64,000 nucleotides of DNA from Nitrosarchaeum sp. (GCA_003569705.1 BGOU01000007.1:124001-188000); one strand, 5' to 3'. Shown: positions 53,242 to 62,261, counted from the first letter of the stretch. Made by a program: numbers and translations. Notes: generated by a model from the letters alone, not told the origin.

Positions 53242-53511
53242 CTATGCGATTACCGTAATTTCTGGTGCTGACATGCCTCCATACCCAGGATCAATTTTTT
53301 GTTTTGGATTTAATGTAGTACTATGATGACATGCTTTGTTACATACAGGACAGAATTTTCTATCAAGCACAATACATTGGCAAATATGGTTTTTCACATA
53401 TGCTTGTGCAGCTTGATTCCATTCTCCTGTTCCATTACAATATACACAAATATTTGAAGAGATAGAACCAGTTCCCTTACAAAAATCACATATGTCTTCT
53501 TTCATATCCAT
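53242..53511 (-). CDS. Small DnaJ-type zinc-finger protein, paralog of 18842-19072
   Basis: 89 aa with 'ICDFCKGTGSI', 'ICVYCNGTGEW', 'NHICQCIVLDRKFCPVCNKA' and CHH. Same layout as the 76-aa protein at 18842-19072, with a longer C-terminus. Ten or so Cys/His ligands could bind two or more zinc ions. Function unknown; possibly an accessory to chaperones, from the CxxCxGxG units. Confidence 0.75.
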   Translation of the reverse strand: MDMKEDICDFCKGTGSISSNICVYCNGTGEWNQAAQAYVKNHICQCIVLDRKFCPVCNKACHHSTTLNPKQKIDPGYGGMSAPEITVIA

Positions 53512-53612
53512 TACGATATTGTATCGTTATTTTTGAATCAATATATTTGAAGATCTTAGGAACTAGAAACTTAATGATTTAAATTGATTCCAGATACATG
53601 GTAAAATAAGAC

Positions 53613-53864
53613 ATGCTTGCCTATATTTTGTTAAATTGTATGCCTTCACAAGAAAAAAACATCATTGATGATCTAAACAAAATTCCCGAAGTGATCGAAG
53701 TTAACGGTATAATGGGAAAATACGACATAATTGTAAAAATTACAGGTGATCTCCCTGATGAAATAGATTTAGCAGTAAGAAAAATAAGATCAATTAATGG
53801 AGTAACTAGTAGCTATACCATGACTGCAATTTATGGTCAAGGTGGTTCAATTGACAAGAAATAA
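53613..53864 (+). CDS. Stand-alone Lrp/AsnC effector-binding (RAM) domain
   Basis: 83 aa: 'MLAYILLNCMPSQEKNIIDD', 'VNGIMGKYDIIVKITGD', 'IRSINGVTSSYTMTAI'. This is the C-terminal RAM domain of Lrp/AsnC regulators without a DNA-binding domain. Such proteins can form mixed oligomers with full Lrp proteins; one (54609-55109) lies 0.8 kb away. Confidence 0.88.
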   Translation: MLAYILLNCMPSQEKNIIDDLNKIPEVIEVNGIMGKYDIIVKITGDLPDEIDLAVRKIRSINGVTSSYTMTAIYGQGGSIDKK

Positions 53865-53966
53865 GATCAATTTGTACGAATGAAATCCAATCTAAATAAA
53901 AATTCCTAATTTTCATAAAATTTTATACGTCCAATGAATTTTATTTACAGGTGATAAAAATAATCT

Positions 53967-54530
53967 ATGGAGTTTAGATGCATACCTGATTGTTCTCAAT
54001 GTTGCATTGAAAGAGAATATTATCCAACTAAAAAATTTGGAAAAATTGGAGTTCTAATACTGCCTGAGGAAAAAGAAAGAATACAACATCTTGCAAAAAT
54101 AAACGGATTAAAAATAACAATTTTACCAAGGATAGGAATATCGGAAGAAAATAATTCTACTCCAACAAAAATATTAGCGTATCAATTAATGGGGATAGAA
54201 CAAAATGGAAATACATGCCCCTTTCTAGATACAGAGACTGCAACTAGATCACCTCATGGAGGATTTCCTTGTAAAATATATAGTGAACGACCTCTTGCAT
54301 GTATGACTTATCCATTAATAGAATCAAATCCGATTACACTGGATAAGAAATGTAAGTTTTGTAAAGAACATGGTTCTGCTGATAAAAATTTAAATTCTGA
54401 AATAGAATCACTGTTAAAAATTAAAACAAAAATGACCACACATGCTCCTTGCATATGGAGATTTGCTACTGGAGTTGGAGAAGAATCAGATAAAAACCAA
54501 ATAGAGACAGGTTGGATTTTAGAAGAATAA
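53967..54530 (+). CDS. YkgJ-family cysteine cluster protein
   Basis: 187 aa with the zinc/iron-chelating pattern: 'FRCIPDCSQCCIEREY' near the N-terminus, 'CPFLDTET', 'GFPCKIYSERPLACMTYPLI' in the middle, and 'KKCKFCKEHG'. The family is thought to bind Zn or an Fe-S centre; its role is unknown. It precedes the Lrp regulator by 78 bp on the same strand. Confidence 0.82.
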   Translation: MEFRCIPDCSQCCIEREYYPTKKFGKIGVLILPEEKERIQHLAKINGLKITILPRIGISEENNSTPTKILAYQLMGIEQNGNTCPFLDTETATRSPHGGFPCKIYSERPLACMTYPLIESNPITLDKKCKFCKEHGSADKNLNSEIESLLKIKTKMTTHAPCIWRFATGVGEESDKNQIETGWILEE

Positions 54531-54608
54531 TTGAAAATTCATAATCATATTTTTTGATAGAACGTACTCCAAGCAAAAATTCAAAAGCATGTAAAATATC
54601 AGAATATC

Positions 54609-55109
54609 ATGAGTGATGATGCATGGTCAAATTTAGATAAGGTAGATCAAAAAATCATAGAAATTCTTAACGATGATGCAAGAACTCCGTCAAAAGAAAT
54701 TGCATCAGAATTAAAAAAATCAGGTCATGATGTATCAGATAGAACAATTAGAAAAAGGATAGAAAGACTTGAAAAAAGTGGCATCATCAAAGGATACAAA
54801 GCTGTTCTAACAGATGTTTCTGGAGTTAATGAGTATCGAGTGATATTAATGAAATTAAAACCATCAAAATCATTAGAGGCAGTCAAAAATTTAATTAAAG
54901 AATTTGTCACAAAATTAGACAATTATCTTCTCGTAGCAAACATGGAAGGAGAATGGAATATGCTTGTAATAATTCAATTAGATTCAGCAAAATCAAATAC
55001 ATCACAAAAAATTGTTGAAAAATTTTCTGATGAATTAATAGATTATAGAATTAATGAGATAGATATCAAAGATGTGAATATTTTGAATATGTCTTTACTA
55101 TTACTGTAA
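54609..55109 (+). CDS. Lrp/AsnC family transcription regulator
   Basis: 166 aa. Winged helix-turn-helix at about 8-60 ('VDQKIIEILNDDARTPSKEI', 'VSDRTIRKRIERLEKSGIIK', 'GYKAVL'), then a RAM ligand domain (70-155). The effector is unknown. Convergent with the response regulator; stops overlap by 9 nt. Confidence 0.9.
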   Translation: MSDDAWSNLDKVDQKIIEILNDDARTPSKEIASELKKSGHDVSDRTIRKRIERLEKSGIIKGYKAVLTDVSGVNEYRVILMKLKPSKSLEAVKNLIKEFVTKLDNYLLVANMEGEWNMLVIIQLDSAKSNTSQKIVEKFSDELIDYRINEIDIKDVNILNMSLLLL

Positions 55110-55850
55110 CAAAGAATATTCTGATTCAGCAATATCAACTGCATTTTTTATCTCATCAAGAGTGAATGGTTTTTGAATAAATGCAGCAACTCCAGAACTA
55201 ATTGTTTTATTAACTCGTTTTGTGGTTTTATCATCAGCTGTAATTACAATAATTTGTAAATCTATTTTTTCTTTTAATAATTTCATAGCAATTACATCAC
55301 CATCAAAATCAGGAAGTCCCATATCCAAAAGTACAATAGGGTGTTTATTTTCAGAAAATAATTTTTTACACCCTTCAAGTCCATCTTTACCATTCTCATA
55401 AACAAGAATTTCATCATATCCTAATTTTTCCACATAGTTTTGAAGTTTCATTGTTATTGCTTTACTATCTTCGATTATAACTACAGGTCTAGAAATTTCA
55501 ATAGTTGAAGAAATTATTGTTTTTGCTTTCTGATATGAGGTTTTTGCTTTATCGTATTCACCAAGACTCAAAAAGCATTTTGATGCACAAAGTAATGCAC
55601 CTTGAATATTTTTTGAATTTTTAGTTTTAGAGTATTGTAAAAAAAGATTACCTGCTTGTTCAATTTCGTCTTTAGATTCTTTTCCCTGTCTAGTTTTACA
55701 TTCAGCTGCAAGCATATACAAGAGGGCAGATTTAAGATATTCAGTTTTTTTCACAGCATCGGCTTGATTCAGAAATAAATTATGAGCAGTGATAAATTGT
55801 TTATTTTTTAAATGTGTTAATGCTACCTCACAATTAGTCTTTGAATTCAA
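55101..55850 (-). CDS. Response regulator with N-terminal TPR-like helices
   Basis: 249 aa. Residues 1-115 are helical repeats resembling TPR ('AHNLFLNQADAVKKTEYLKS', 'LSLGEYDKAKTSYQKAK'). Residues 122-240 are a CheY-like receiver with acidic pair E127/D128, phosphoacceptor D176 ('VLLDMGLPDFDG'), T204 and K227 ('FIQKPFT'). No DNA-binding output domain, so it probably acts by protein contact. No histidine kinase is adjacent. Confidence 0.88.
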   Translation of the reverse strand: MNSKTNCEVALTHLKNKQFITAHNLFLNQADAVKKTEYLKSALLYMLAAECKTRQGKESKDEIEQAGNLFLQYSKTKNSKNIQGALLCASKCFLSLGEYDKAKTSYQKAKTIISSTIEISRPVVIIEDSKAITMKLQNYVEKLGYDEILVYENGKDGLEGCKKLFSENKHPIVLLDMGLPDFDGDVIAMKLLKEKIDLQIIVITADDKTTKRVNKTISSGVAAFIQKPFTLDEIKNAVDIAESEYSLLQ

Positions 55851-55902
55851 TAAAGACTCGTAGTTTTTTTATTTTATAACATTTTGTAATAGAGATTTTT
55901 AA

Positions 55903-56955
55903 CTAGGGATTAATTACAGCGCGTCCAACAATTTTACGTGCTTTAAGATCCTCTAATGCAGAATTTGCACCATCAAGAGAATATCTTTTTGAAATCATCG
56001 GATTAATGACTCCTTTTCGTGCAAGATCTAGCAATTCTACCATATCATTATAATTTCCAGTGTATGCACCTTGAATAATAATAGATTTGAGAGGAATTGT
56101 AACAAGAGATAATTCCATTGAACCACCAAACAAACCAACTAGGACAATATTTCCCCTCTTTCTTAAAACCGCCAATCCCATTTTTACGGTAGGTGGTGCA
56201 TTAACAAAATCCACAACACTGTCAGCTCCTTTACCATTACAGACTGAAATTATTTTTTGAGATGTTTCAGGATCTTTGGAGTTCATTACAAAATCAGCAC
56301 CCATTTCTTTTGCTATTTCCAATTTTTGATCATCTAGATCCACACAAATTATTTTGGATTTGGTTATAGCTTTTGCAATTTGTACACCCATTAAACCTAA
56401 TCCACCAGCACCTATTATTACAAGAAATTCAGGAGAGTTCTGATTTGATTTTTTAATTGCAGTGTAAGCTGTTAATCCAGAACAAGCCAATGAAGTTGCA
56501 GATTCTGGATCAATTCCATTTAACTTTGCTAAATATTTGAAATGAGGAACAAGAGAATATTCAGAATACCCACCATCTTGAAAAACACCAAGTGATTTTG
56601 GGGCATCACATAAATTTTCATTGCCAACTTTACAAGCAGGACATTCACCACATCCTATCCAAGGATAAACTAAAACTTGATCACCTTTTGAAAAACCCTT
56701 AACATTATCTCCAAATTCTTCAACAGTACCAGCAATTTCATGTCCAGGAGTAACAGGATACTTGACTCCTCTATCAGTGACTTTCATAAATTTACCATCA
56801 CCTAAATCATATCCACCTTCCCAAAGGTGTAAATCACTATGACATACGCCTACAGCTTTGACTTTAACTAATACTTGGTTATCTTTAGGGCTGGGTGTTT
56901 CTATTTCTACAACTTTCAATGGTTCGTTAGGACCTGTAATCCTAGCAGATTTCAT
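55903..56955 (-). CDS. adh: Zinc-dependent alcohol dehydrogenase (MDR family)
   Basis: 350 aa. Catalytic zinc ligands C38 and H72/E73 ('GVCHSDLH', 'TPGHEIAGTVEEFG'), structural zinc C102, C105, C108, C116 ('GCGECPACKVGNENLC'), and dinucleotide motif 'VIIGAGGLGLMGVQIAKAI'. The 'WEGGYDLGDGKFMKVTDRG' segment is like archaeal NAD-dependent alcohol dehydrogenases. Substrate unknown. ATG 56955 fits the family start; the frame is open to 56979. Confidence 0.9.
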   Translation of the reverse strand: MKSARITGPNEPLKVVEIETPSPKDNQVLVKVKAVGVCHSDLHLWEGGYDLGDGKFMKVTDRGVKYPVTPGHEIAGTVEEFGDNVKGFSKGDQVLVYPWIGCGECPACKVGNENLCDAPKSLGVFQDGGYSEYSLVPHFKYLAKLNGIDPESATSLACSGLTAYTAIKKSNQNSPEFLVIIGAGGLGLMGVQIAKAITKSKIICVDLDDQKLEIAKEMGADFVMNSKDPETSQKIISVCNGKGADSVVDFVNAPPTVKMGLAVLRKRGNIVLVGLFGGSMELSLVTIPLKSIIIQGAYTGNYNDMVELLDLARKGVINPMISKRYSLDGANSALEDLKARKIVGRAVINP

Positions 56956-57025
56956 AAATTTACAATTCAGCATTAACAATATAAGAGTTGACTGGATATG
57001 AGAAAAAAATAGAGCCCTTAGATAT

Positions 57026-57035
57026 TATTTAATTA
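57026..57035 (+). promoter_or_regulatory. TATA-like box for scpA
   Basis: TATTTAATTA lies 15-25 nt before the GTG at 57051. Confidence 0.3.
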
Positions 57036-57050
57036 AAAAAGAGTTAGTCT

Positions 57051-57722
57051 GTGAGTGAAGAGCAACCTGACAGTATTTCTCAAGCGCCAGTAAATATTCT
57101 ATTTAATCCCACTTCTGTTGCTAAAAAAGATGTTTGGGATATTGATCTTATTCAAATTCTGAATTTATTAATAAAAATTCTTGAAAAAAGTGGAAAAAAA
57201 GATCTAAGAGTTGCAGGAATGGCAGCATTATCATCTTCATTAATTTACAGAATGAAGGTAGAAAGCATTTTTGCATTACAACGCGCTGCCATGGAAAAAA
57301 AACCAATAAGACAAAGAACAGATGTAGACATAGAATTAATCGACATACCATATAGACATGAATCGACTTATCCTGTTTCACTAGATGATTTGTTAGGGTT
57401 ATTACAGAATTTAATTGGTACAATGGCCAATCCACAATCCAGAAGAAACAAGCTTGAGATAGAACCTATTGAAGCCCCTAATTTTCAAGATTATTTCATT
57501 TCACTTGAGAGCATCATTGGGAAATACGAAGATTTGATCATTAGAAAAATTTCAGATGCGGGATACGGTATGCTACAAGAGATCATAAAAGATCTGGATG
57601 AATTAGATTCGATTAGATGCTTTTTTGCAATATTGTTTTTGGCCAGAGATGAAAAAGTAGAGTTAGAACAAATAGAAGAAGATATCAAAATTATTTTGAT
57701 AAAAGAGAAGTTAACAATCTGA
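57051..57722 (+). CDS. scpA: Segregation and condensation protein A (kleisin)
   Basis: ScpA bridges SMC heads in the condensin complex. The 223-aa product has 'VWDIDLIQILNLLIKILEKS' (the N-terminal SMC-contact helices), 'LRVAGMAALSSSLIYRMK', an acidic middle and a C-terminal winged helix ('CFFAILFLARDEKVELEQIE'). scpB follows within 52 bp. GTG start. Confidence 0.85.
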   Translation: MSEEQPDSISQAPVNILFNPTSVAKKDVWDIDLIQILNLLIKILEKSGKKDLRVAGMAALSSSLIYRMKVESIFALQRAAMEKKPIRQRTDVDIELIDIPYRHESTYPVSLDDLLGLLQNLIGTMANPQSRRNKLEIEPIEAPNFQDYFISLESIIGKYEDLIIRKISDAGYGMLQEIIKDLDELDSIRCFFAILFLARDEKVELEQIEEDIKIILIKEKLTI

Positions 57723-57748
57723 TCAAAAATGAAGAAAGGATTTCTTTA

Positions 57749-57758
57749 AGTATATTTT
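57749..57758 (+). promoter_or_regulatory. TATA-like box for scpB
   Basis: AGTATATTTT ends 16 nt upstream of the TTG at 57775, hinting at a separate leaderless scpB transcript. Confidence 0.3.
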
Positions 57759-57774
57759 ATAGGAAAAGAAACGA

Positions 57775-58353
57775 TTGGCAAAAATTGAAACAAATGATGA
57801 ACCAACTGCAAGGATCGAAGCGGCACTTTACTCTGCTGGAAGACCCCTAAAAATGGAAGAATTAATCAGAGCTTCAGGCACAGAATCACGAACAAAGACG
57901 TTTGAGATACTCAATGATATAATGAAAAAGACAAAGTCTGCCTTTAAGGCACTTGAAGTAGTAACACTTCCTGATGGGTCATACGTGTTTCAATTAAAAC
58001 CAGAGTATAGTTCAACTATCAAAAGATATGCATCAAAACCTATTCTTCCAAATGCAACTCTGAAAACATTATCATATATTGCATACATGCAACCAATTTC
58101 ATCAAAACAACTTGTAGAAACACGTGGTTCTGGAGTATATGAACATCTCAAAGAATTACGACAGTTAGATTTTATCACTCATCAAAATGTAGGAAGATTA
58201 AAAATTTACAATACAACTGAAAAATTCCAAAAATACTTTGGAATACAAGGAGATGTAGAAAATCTCAAACAAAGACTGTTTTCCAAAGTAAGAAAAACAG
58301 CAAAGATGTCAGAATCAAATCCTACACAGGAAATTGTCACCAAACTAAACTAA
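57775..58353 (+). CDS. scpB: Segregation and condensation protein B
   Basis: Partner of ScpA: 192 aa with two winged helices, 'IEAALYSAGRPLKMEELIRA' and 'LSYIAYMQPISSKQLVETRG', plus 'GSGVYEHLKELRQLDFI'. Condensin accessory. TTG start. The C-terminus is Lys/Ser-rich. Confidence 0.9.
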   Translation: MAKIETNDEPTARIEAALYSAGRPLKMEELIRASGTESRTKTFEILNDIMKKTKSAFKALEVVTLPDGSYVFQLKPEYSSTIKRYASKPILPNATLKTLSYIAYMQPISSKQLVETRGSGVYEHLKELRQLDFITHQNVGRLKIYNTTEKFQKYFGIQGDVENLKQRLFSKVRKTAKMSESNPTQEIVTKLN

Positions 58354-58386
58354 GTATTTTTTATTTTAAGCCTAACTTTTTGCGTT

Positions 58387-58397
58387 TTGTATAAATT
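58387..58397 (+). promoter_or_regulatory. TATA-like box for the S8e-SRP19 operon
   Basis: TTGTATAAATT ends 21 nt upstream of the GTG at 58419, the leaderless spacing. Confidence 0.4.
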
Positions 58398-58418
58398 AGA
58401 GTAATTAAAAGAACATTC

Positions 58419-58799
58419 GTGCGAAAATCAGTAGAAAATCTTGCAACAAGCAAAATAACAGGTGGACGAAGACATCCTGCAAGAATTCGAAGAAAATATG
58501 AGATAGATAGATATCCAAACGAGCCAGTTACTGGAGCTCAAGTTACAATTACAAGACGAGTCAGAGGAAACAACAATAAAACAGCATTGAAAACAATTGA
58601 TTTTGTTAATTTAGCAACAGGTGATTCTAAAGTAAAGAAAATAAAAATTCTCAAAGTATTAGAAAATTCTACAAATAATGATTACAAAAGAAGAGGCATC
58701 ATTACAAAAGGTGCAATATTAGAAACAGAAGCAGGAAAATGCAGAGTTGTTTCTAAACCAGGACAAACAGGAATAGTTAACGCCGTTTTAATAAAGTGA
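58419..58799 (+). CDS. rps8e: 30S ribosomal protein S8e
   Basis: 126 aa, 'SKITGGRRHPARIRRKYEID' at the N-terminus, 'RRVRGNNNKTALKTIDFVNL', 'NDYKRRGIITKGAILETEAG' and 'VVSKPGQTGIVNAVLI'. Archaeal/eukaryotic type. GTG start. SRP19 follows 4 nt later. Confidence 0.95.
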   Translation: MRKSVENLATSKITGGRRHPARIRRKYEIDRYPNEPVTGAQVTITRRVRGNNNKTALKTIDFVNLATGDSKVKKIKILKVLENSTNNDYKRRGIITKGAILETEAGKCRVVSKPGQTGIVNAVLIK

Positions 58800-58803
58800 T
58801 AAA

Positions 58804-59121
58804 ATGAAAGATTACGAGCATGTCGTAATCTGGTTGGATTATTTTAACAAGACATTACCAAGAGCTAAAGGGAGAAAATTAGAAAAAGAAAAATGTGTTT
58901 TCGATCCTTCACTAAAAGAACTAACAGAAGCTGCACAAGCAGCAGGGTTTGAAATCACAGAGACAGATGAAAAAGTAAGATTTCCAAAAAGACCATATGT
59001 CAGGTCAGGCTACATAGTGTTACCAAAAGGATCCACTAAGACAAATATTCTTAACAAAATTTCACAAAAATTAGTTTCAAAAGAGCCAAGCAAACAAAAT
59101 AAAATCAAATCTAGCTCTTAG
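58804..59121 (+). CDS. srp19: Signal recognition particle protein SRP19
   Basis: SRP19 binds 7S RNA and prepares the SRP54 site. 105 aa: 'HVVIWLDYFNKTLPRAKGRK', 'LTEAAQAAGFEITETDE' and 'FPKRPYVRSGYIVLPKG', plus a basic Ser/Lys tail. SRP54 is encoded 15 kb away. Confidence 0.92.
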   Translation: MKDYEHVVIWLDYFNKTLPRAKGRKLEKEKCVFDPSLKELTEAAQAAGFEITETDEKVRFPKRPYVRSGYIVLPKGSTKTNILNKISQKLVSKEPSKQNKIKSSS

Positions 59122-59176
59122 CTAAAGTAAAGTTGACAGAAGTCTATGATAAGAATACAATGATCATTGTTTCTAA

Positions 59177-59470
59177 TTGCAGGAGGTAGGCGAAATATTG
59201 CACTTAGCCGCTAGTGGCAGAGTGATCATTCAGCTATCTGGTAAGTTAGTTGAAGGACAAATACTCTGTGACGAGACAGGAACTAAAGTTGCAAAAGTAA
59301 TGGAATTAATTGGTCCAATAAAAAGACCGTTTGCATCAGCAACTTCGTTGACAAACAATATCAGAAAATACATTGGCAAAAGTGTTTTCGCGATGGATGA
59401 TTCTCCTGCTAATACACAAAAATTTAGGAGAAGAAAAAATGAACATATTACAACCACAGAGCTGTCCTGA
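59177..59470 (+). CDS. gar1: H/ACA RNP protein Gar1
   Basis: Gar1 is a core protein of pseudouridine-guide RNPs. 97 aa: 'VGEILHLAASGRVIIQLSGK', 'DETGTKVAKVMELIGPIKRP', 'GKSVFAMDD' and a basic tail. Starts at TTG 59177 (MQEVGEI matches the family); TTG 59198 is an alternative. Overlaps the TFB start by 32 nt. Confidence 0.85.
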   Translation: MQEVGEILHLAASGRVIIQLSGKLVEGQILCDETGTKVAKVMELIGPIKRPFASATSLTNNIRKYIGKSVFAMDDSPANTQKFRRRKNEHITTTELS

Positions 59471-60395
59471 ATGTCAATCATCATTAGTTGATGATGTTCA
59501 GAATGGTGAAATCATCTGTTCAGGTTGCGGCGTAGTTGTCGCAGATCAGATGGTAGATTATGGCCCAGAAACAAAAAGCTCGAATCTAGAAGATAGGATG
59601 AAGCTAGCAAGAGCGACAGGACAGACAACTTATTCCCAACATGATTTGGGAATAACAACTGAGATATCAATTAGTACAAAAGACTATAGTGGAAAAACAA
59701 TCAATCACGAAGTTGCAAATCAAATGCACAATCTCAGAAAATGGCAACAGCGAGTACGTGTTTCCTCACCAAGAGAAAGAAGATTAGCAAATGTTTTATC
59801 AAAAATGGGTGAAACATGTGACGGTCTAAATCTTTCAAAAAACATCTTGGAAACTGCTTCTATGATATACAGAAACTTGGATGGACGTATTGATGTGAAG
59901 GGAAAATCAGTAGCCAGTATTACTGCAGCTACAATTTACATCGCATGCAAACAATGTAATGTTGTAAGATCACTAGAAGAAATTTGTAGAGGCATATGTG
60001 CGCCAAAAGATGTCAAGTCAAAAACAAAACTTGCAGCAAAATACTATAGAACCATGGTAATGGAAATGGGTCAATTAAATGCCCCAGTAGTCACTATGGA
60101 CAAATACATCTCAAAGATTGCAAACATGACACAAACTGAAGTTAGAGTTGAAAGACTAGCCTTGGAAATAGCAGAAAAAACCAAAGGCAGTAACATTGCA
60201 GATGGAAAAGCTCCAAATGGAATTGCTGCGGCATATCTGTATGTTGCCTCAGTTTTGTTAGGACAAAATGTCCTTCAAAGAGACGTCTCAAGTATTGCAG
60301 GTGTCACAGAAGTCACTATCAGAAATAGATGTAAAGAGATCCTAACATGTTACAAACTCAAAATTACTTTGAGACCATCTCTGGCCAAAATTTAA
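59439..60395 (+). CDS. tfb: Transcription initiation factor B
   Basis: TFB bridges TBP-bound promoter DNA and RNA polymerase. Zinc ribbon with C9, C12, C27 and C30 ('SCPECQSSLV', 'ICSGCGVVV'), B-reader/B-linker around 'MKLARATGQTTYSQHD', then two cyclin folds ('SVASITAATIYIACKQ', 'APNGIAAAYLYVASVLLG'). 318 aa. ATG 59439 has AGGAG (59426-59430) 8 nt upstream. One of probably several TFBs in such genomes. Confidence 0.95.
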   Translation: MNILQPQSCPECQSSLVDDVQNGEIICSGCGVVVADQMVDYGPETKSSNLEDRMKLARATGQTTYSQHDLGITTEISISTKDYSGKTINHEVANQMHNLRKWQQRVRVSSPRERRLANVLSKMGETCDGLNLSKNILETASMIYRNLDGRIDVKGKSVASITAATIYIACKQCNVVRSLEEICRGICAPKDVKSKTKLAAKYYRTMVMEMGQLNAPVVTMDKYISKIANMTQTEVRVERLALEIAEKTKGSNIADGKAPNGIAAAYLYVASVLLGQNVLQRDVSSIAGVTEVTIRNRCKEILTCYKLKITLRPSLAKI

Positions 60396-60418
60396 TCCCC
60401 CCTTTTTCATTTTATTAA
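60396..60418 (+). terminator. T-rich terminator after tfb
   Basis: C6T5 followed by more T-rich sequence directly after the tfb stop. Archaeal termination favours T-runs. Confidence 0.35.
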
Positions 60419-60460
60419 TCGGCATAGAAAATTCTATTAGGATTAGCTAAATTTCGTCGG

Positions 60461-60470
60461 TATTATATAC
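60461..60470 (+). promoter_or_regulatory. TATA-like box for sufC
   Basis: TATTATATAC ends 21 nt before ATG 60492, a leaderless arrangement. Confidence 0.45.
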
Positions 60471-60491
60471 AGAAACAAAATAAAATGCACC

Positions 60492-61262
60492 ATGGCAGTA
60501 CTTGAGATTATAGATCTTCATGTTACACGTGAAGGTAAAGAGATTCTCAAAGGGGTTAATTTGAAAACAGGTCCAGGAGAAGTACATGCCATAATGGGGC
60601 CTAATGGTTCTGGAAAAAGTACTTTGGCATACACATTACTTGCACATCCAAAATACGAAGTAACTAAAGGAGATATTTTGTTAGATGGTGAAAGTATTTT
60701 AAAATTATCTGCAGATCAACGTGCAAAAAAAGGATTATTCTTAGGATTTCAATACCCTACAGAAGTGTCAGGTGTAGGATTCTCGCATTTTCTTAGAACA
60801 GCTTACAATTCACTAAGCAAGGCACTCCAAGGAGACGACAGAGAAGTATTCATCACAGTAAGAGAATTTCAAAAATATCTTAAAGAAAATTTGAACAAAG
60901 TTGGATTGAAAGAAGAGTTTCTTTCCAGATATCTTAACGAAGGATTTTCAGGTGGTGAAAAGAAACGTGCAGAGGTATTGCAAATGGCGGTTTTAAAACC
61001 AAAGATTTCAATTTTAGATGAACCAGATTCTGGTTTAGACATAGATGCTGTTCAAGCAGTTGCAAAGGCAATAAGTCAAGTCTCAGGAAAAGACGCAACT
61101 GTAATTGTAATTACTCATTACGCAAGAATTTTAAAATTCCTAGATAAATTAGATTATGTTCATGTATTTGCCAGAGGTCAAATATTAAAAACAGGTGATG
61201 CATCCCTTGCAGATAAATTAGAAAGCGAAGGGTATGAATGGGTTTTAGAACAGAAAGCATAA
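60492..61262 (+). CDS. sufC: Fe-S cluster assembly ATPase SufC
   Basis: ABC ATPase of the SufBCD scaffold. Walker A 'GPNGSGKSTLAYTLL' (about residue 36), Q-loop 'FLGFQYPTEVSGVGFSHFLR', signature 'GFSGGEKKRAEVLQMA', Walker B 'ISILDEPDSGLDIDAV' and 'VITHYARIL'. 256 aa. sufB/D are not in the window. Confidence 0.95.
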   Translation: MAVLEIIDLHVTREGKEILKGVNLKTGPGEVHAIMGPNGSGKSTLAYTLLAHPKYEVTKGDILLDGESILKLSADQRAKKGLFLGFQYPTEVSGVGFSHFLRTAYNSLSKALQGDDREVFITVREFQKYLKENLNKVGLKEEFLSRYLNEGFSGGEKKRAEVLQMAVLKPKISILDEPDSGLDIDAVQAVAKAISQVSGKDATVIVITHYARILKFLDKLDYVHVFARGQILKTGDASLADKLESEGYEWVLEQKA

Positions 61263-61320
61263 TTAAATTTTCAATAATTTTTTTAAAATGAACAAGTTTA
61301 AGCAGGATTAATTTTTTACA

Positions 61321-61548
61321 ATGTGTGTGCTATACGAGGTAAACGTAGAATTTAACAAAGAATTTCTCAGTATTAAAGAAAACCAAATTACAATAGGAGT
61401 AAAATCAAAGCCAATCAAAGGAGAGGCCAATAAAGAAATCATAAAAAAACTAGCAAAACATTTCGGGGTATCAACATCAGTAATTCAAATAAAAGCAGGA
61501 CATAAATCCAAACAAAAAATTATACAGATACAGCATGTGAGAATCTAG
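61321..61548 (+). CDS. DUF167 / YggU family protein
   Basis: 75 aa. 'KSKPIKGEANKEIIKKLAKH', then 'VIQIKAGHKSKQKII' is the conserved family pattern; the fold is known, function not. It lies 58 bp after sufC. Confidence 0.8.
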   Translation: MCVLYEVNVEFNKEFLSIKENQITIGVKSKPIKGEANKEIIKKLAKHFGVSTSVIQIKAGHKSKQKIIQIQHVRI

Positions 61549-61583
61549 TTTTTGTTTAAATAGGGTTTTGAAAATGAAAAAGC

Positions 61584-62261
61584 ATGGAAGAGGATAGTAA
61601 TGAGCAGTATTTTTTCAATTTTTCATTCTTTCAAGTAGATCCTAAATGGAGATGGATGGCAGATTTGGCAAAAGAAGAATCAGCCAAAGAAGTAGAAAAT
61701 GTAATCAAGAATTCAGGAATAAAATTCAGAACATATTCGACTCTAGGTCTAAGAGATGATGCAGATTTTTTGTTTTGGTTTGCAGCAAAAACAGTTGAAG
61801 AAATTCAAAATGCAATAGAAAAATTGTACACTACTGTTTTTGGAAAATACATCATACCATCAAAAACATATCTGTCATGCACTAGACCATCAATTTATGT
61901 AAAAACAGGAAAACCGCTTGGGTTTGTTGCAAATAACGAAGTAAAAAAACATGTAATTGTGTATCCTTTCACGAAAACTAGAGAATGGTACCTACTACCA
62001 AAAGAAGAAAGACAATCAATAATGGATGAACATATCGAAGTTAGTAAAAAATATCCGCAAATTATTCTAAACACAACATATTCTTTTGGAATTCATGATG
62101 AGGATTTCATGTTAGCATTTGAAGTAGATCAAATTAGAGATTTTCAAGATTTGATAATGGATTTGAGAGAAACTAGAGTTTCAAGATATGTCCAAAAAGA
62201 TACGCCGATGATCGTGTGTGTTAAAAAAGACATCATTCCTCTGATAGGAAGTCTTGGCTAG
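61584..62261 (+). CDS. Chlorite dismutase-family (HemQ-like) protein
   Basis: 225 aa, dimeric ferredoxin-like repeats: 'FSFFQVDPKWRWM', 'RTYSTLGLRDDADFLFWFAA', 'SKTYLSCTRPSIYV', 'HVIVYPFTKTREWYLLPKEE' and the haem region 'LNTTYSFGIHDEDFMLAFEV' with H171 as probable axial ligand. The family holds chlorite dismutases and coproheme decarboxylases (HemQ). Without the distal Arg assigned by alignment I cannot choose. DUF1802 protein follows with a 1-nt overlap. Confidence 0.85.
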   Translation: MEEDSNEQYFFNFSFFQVDPKWRWMADLAKEESAKEVENVIKNSGIKFRTYSTLGLRDDADFLFWFAAKTVEEIQNAIEKLYTTVFGKYIIPSKTYLSCTRPSIYVKTGKPLGFVANNEVKKHVIVYPFTKTREWYLLPKEERQSIMDEHIEVSKKYPQIILNTTYSFGIHDEDFMLAFEVDQIRDFQDLIMDLRETRVSRYVQKDTPMIVCVKKDIIPLIGSLG

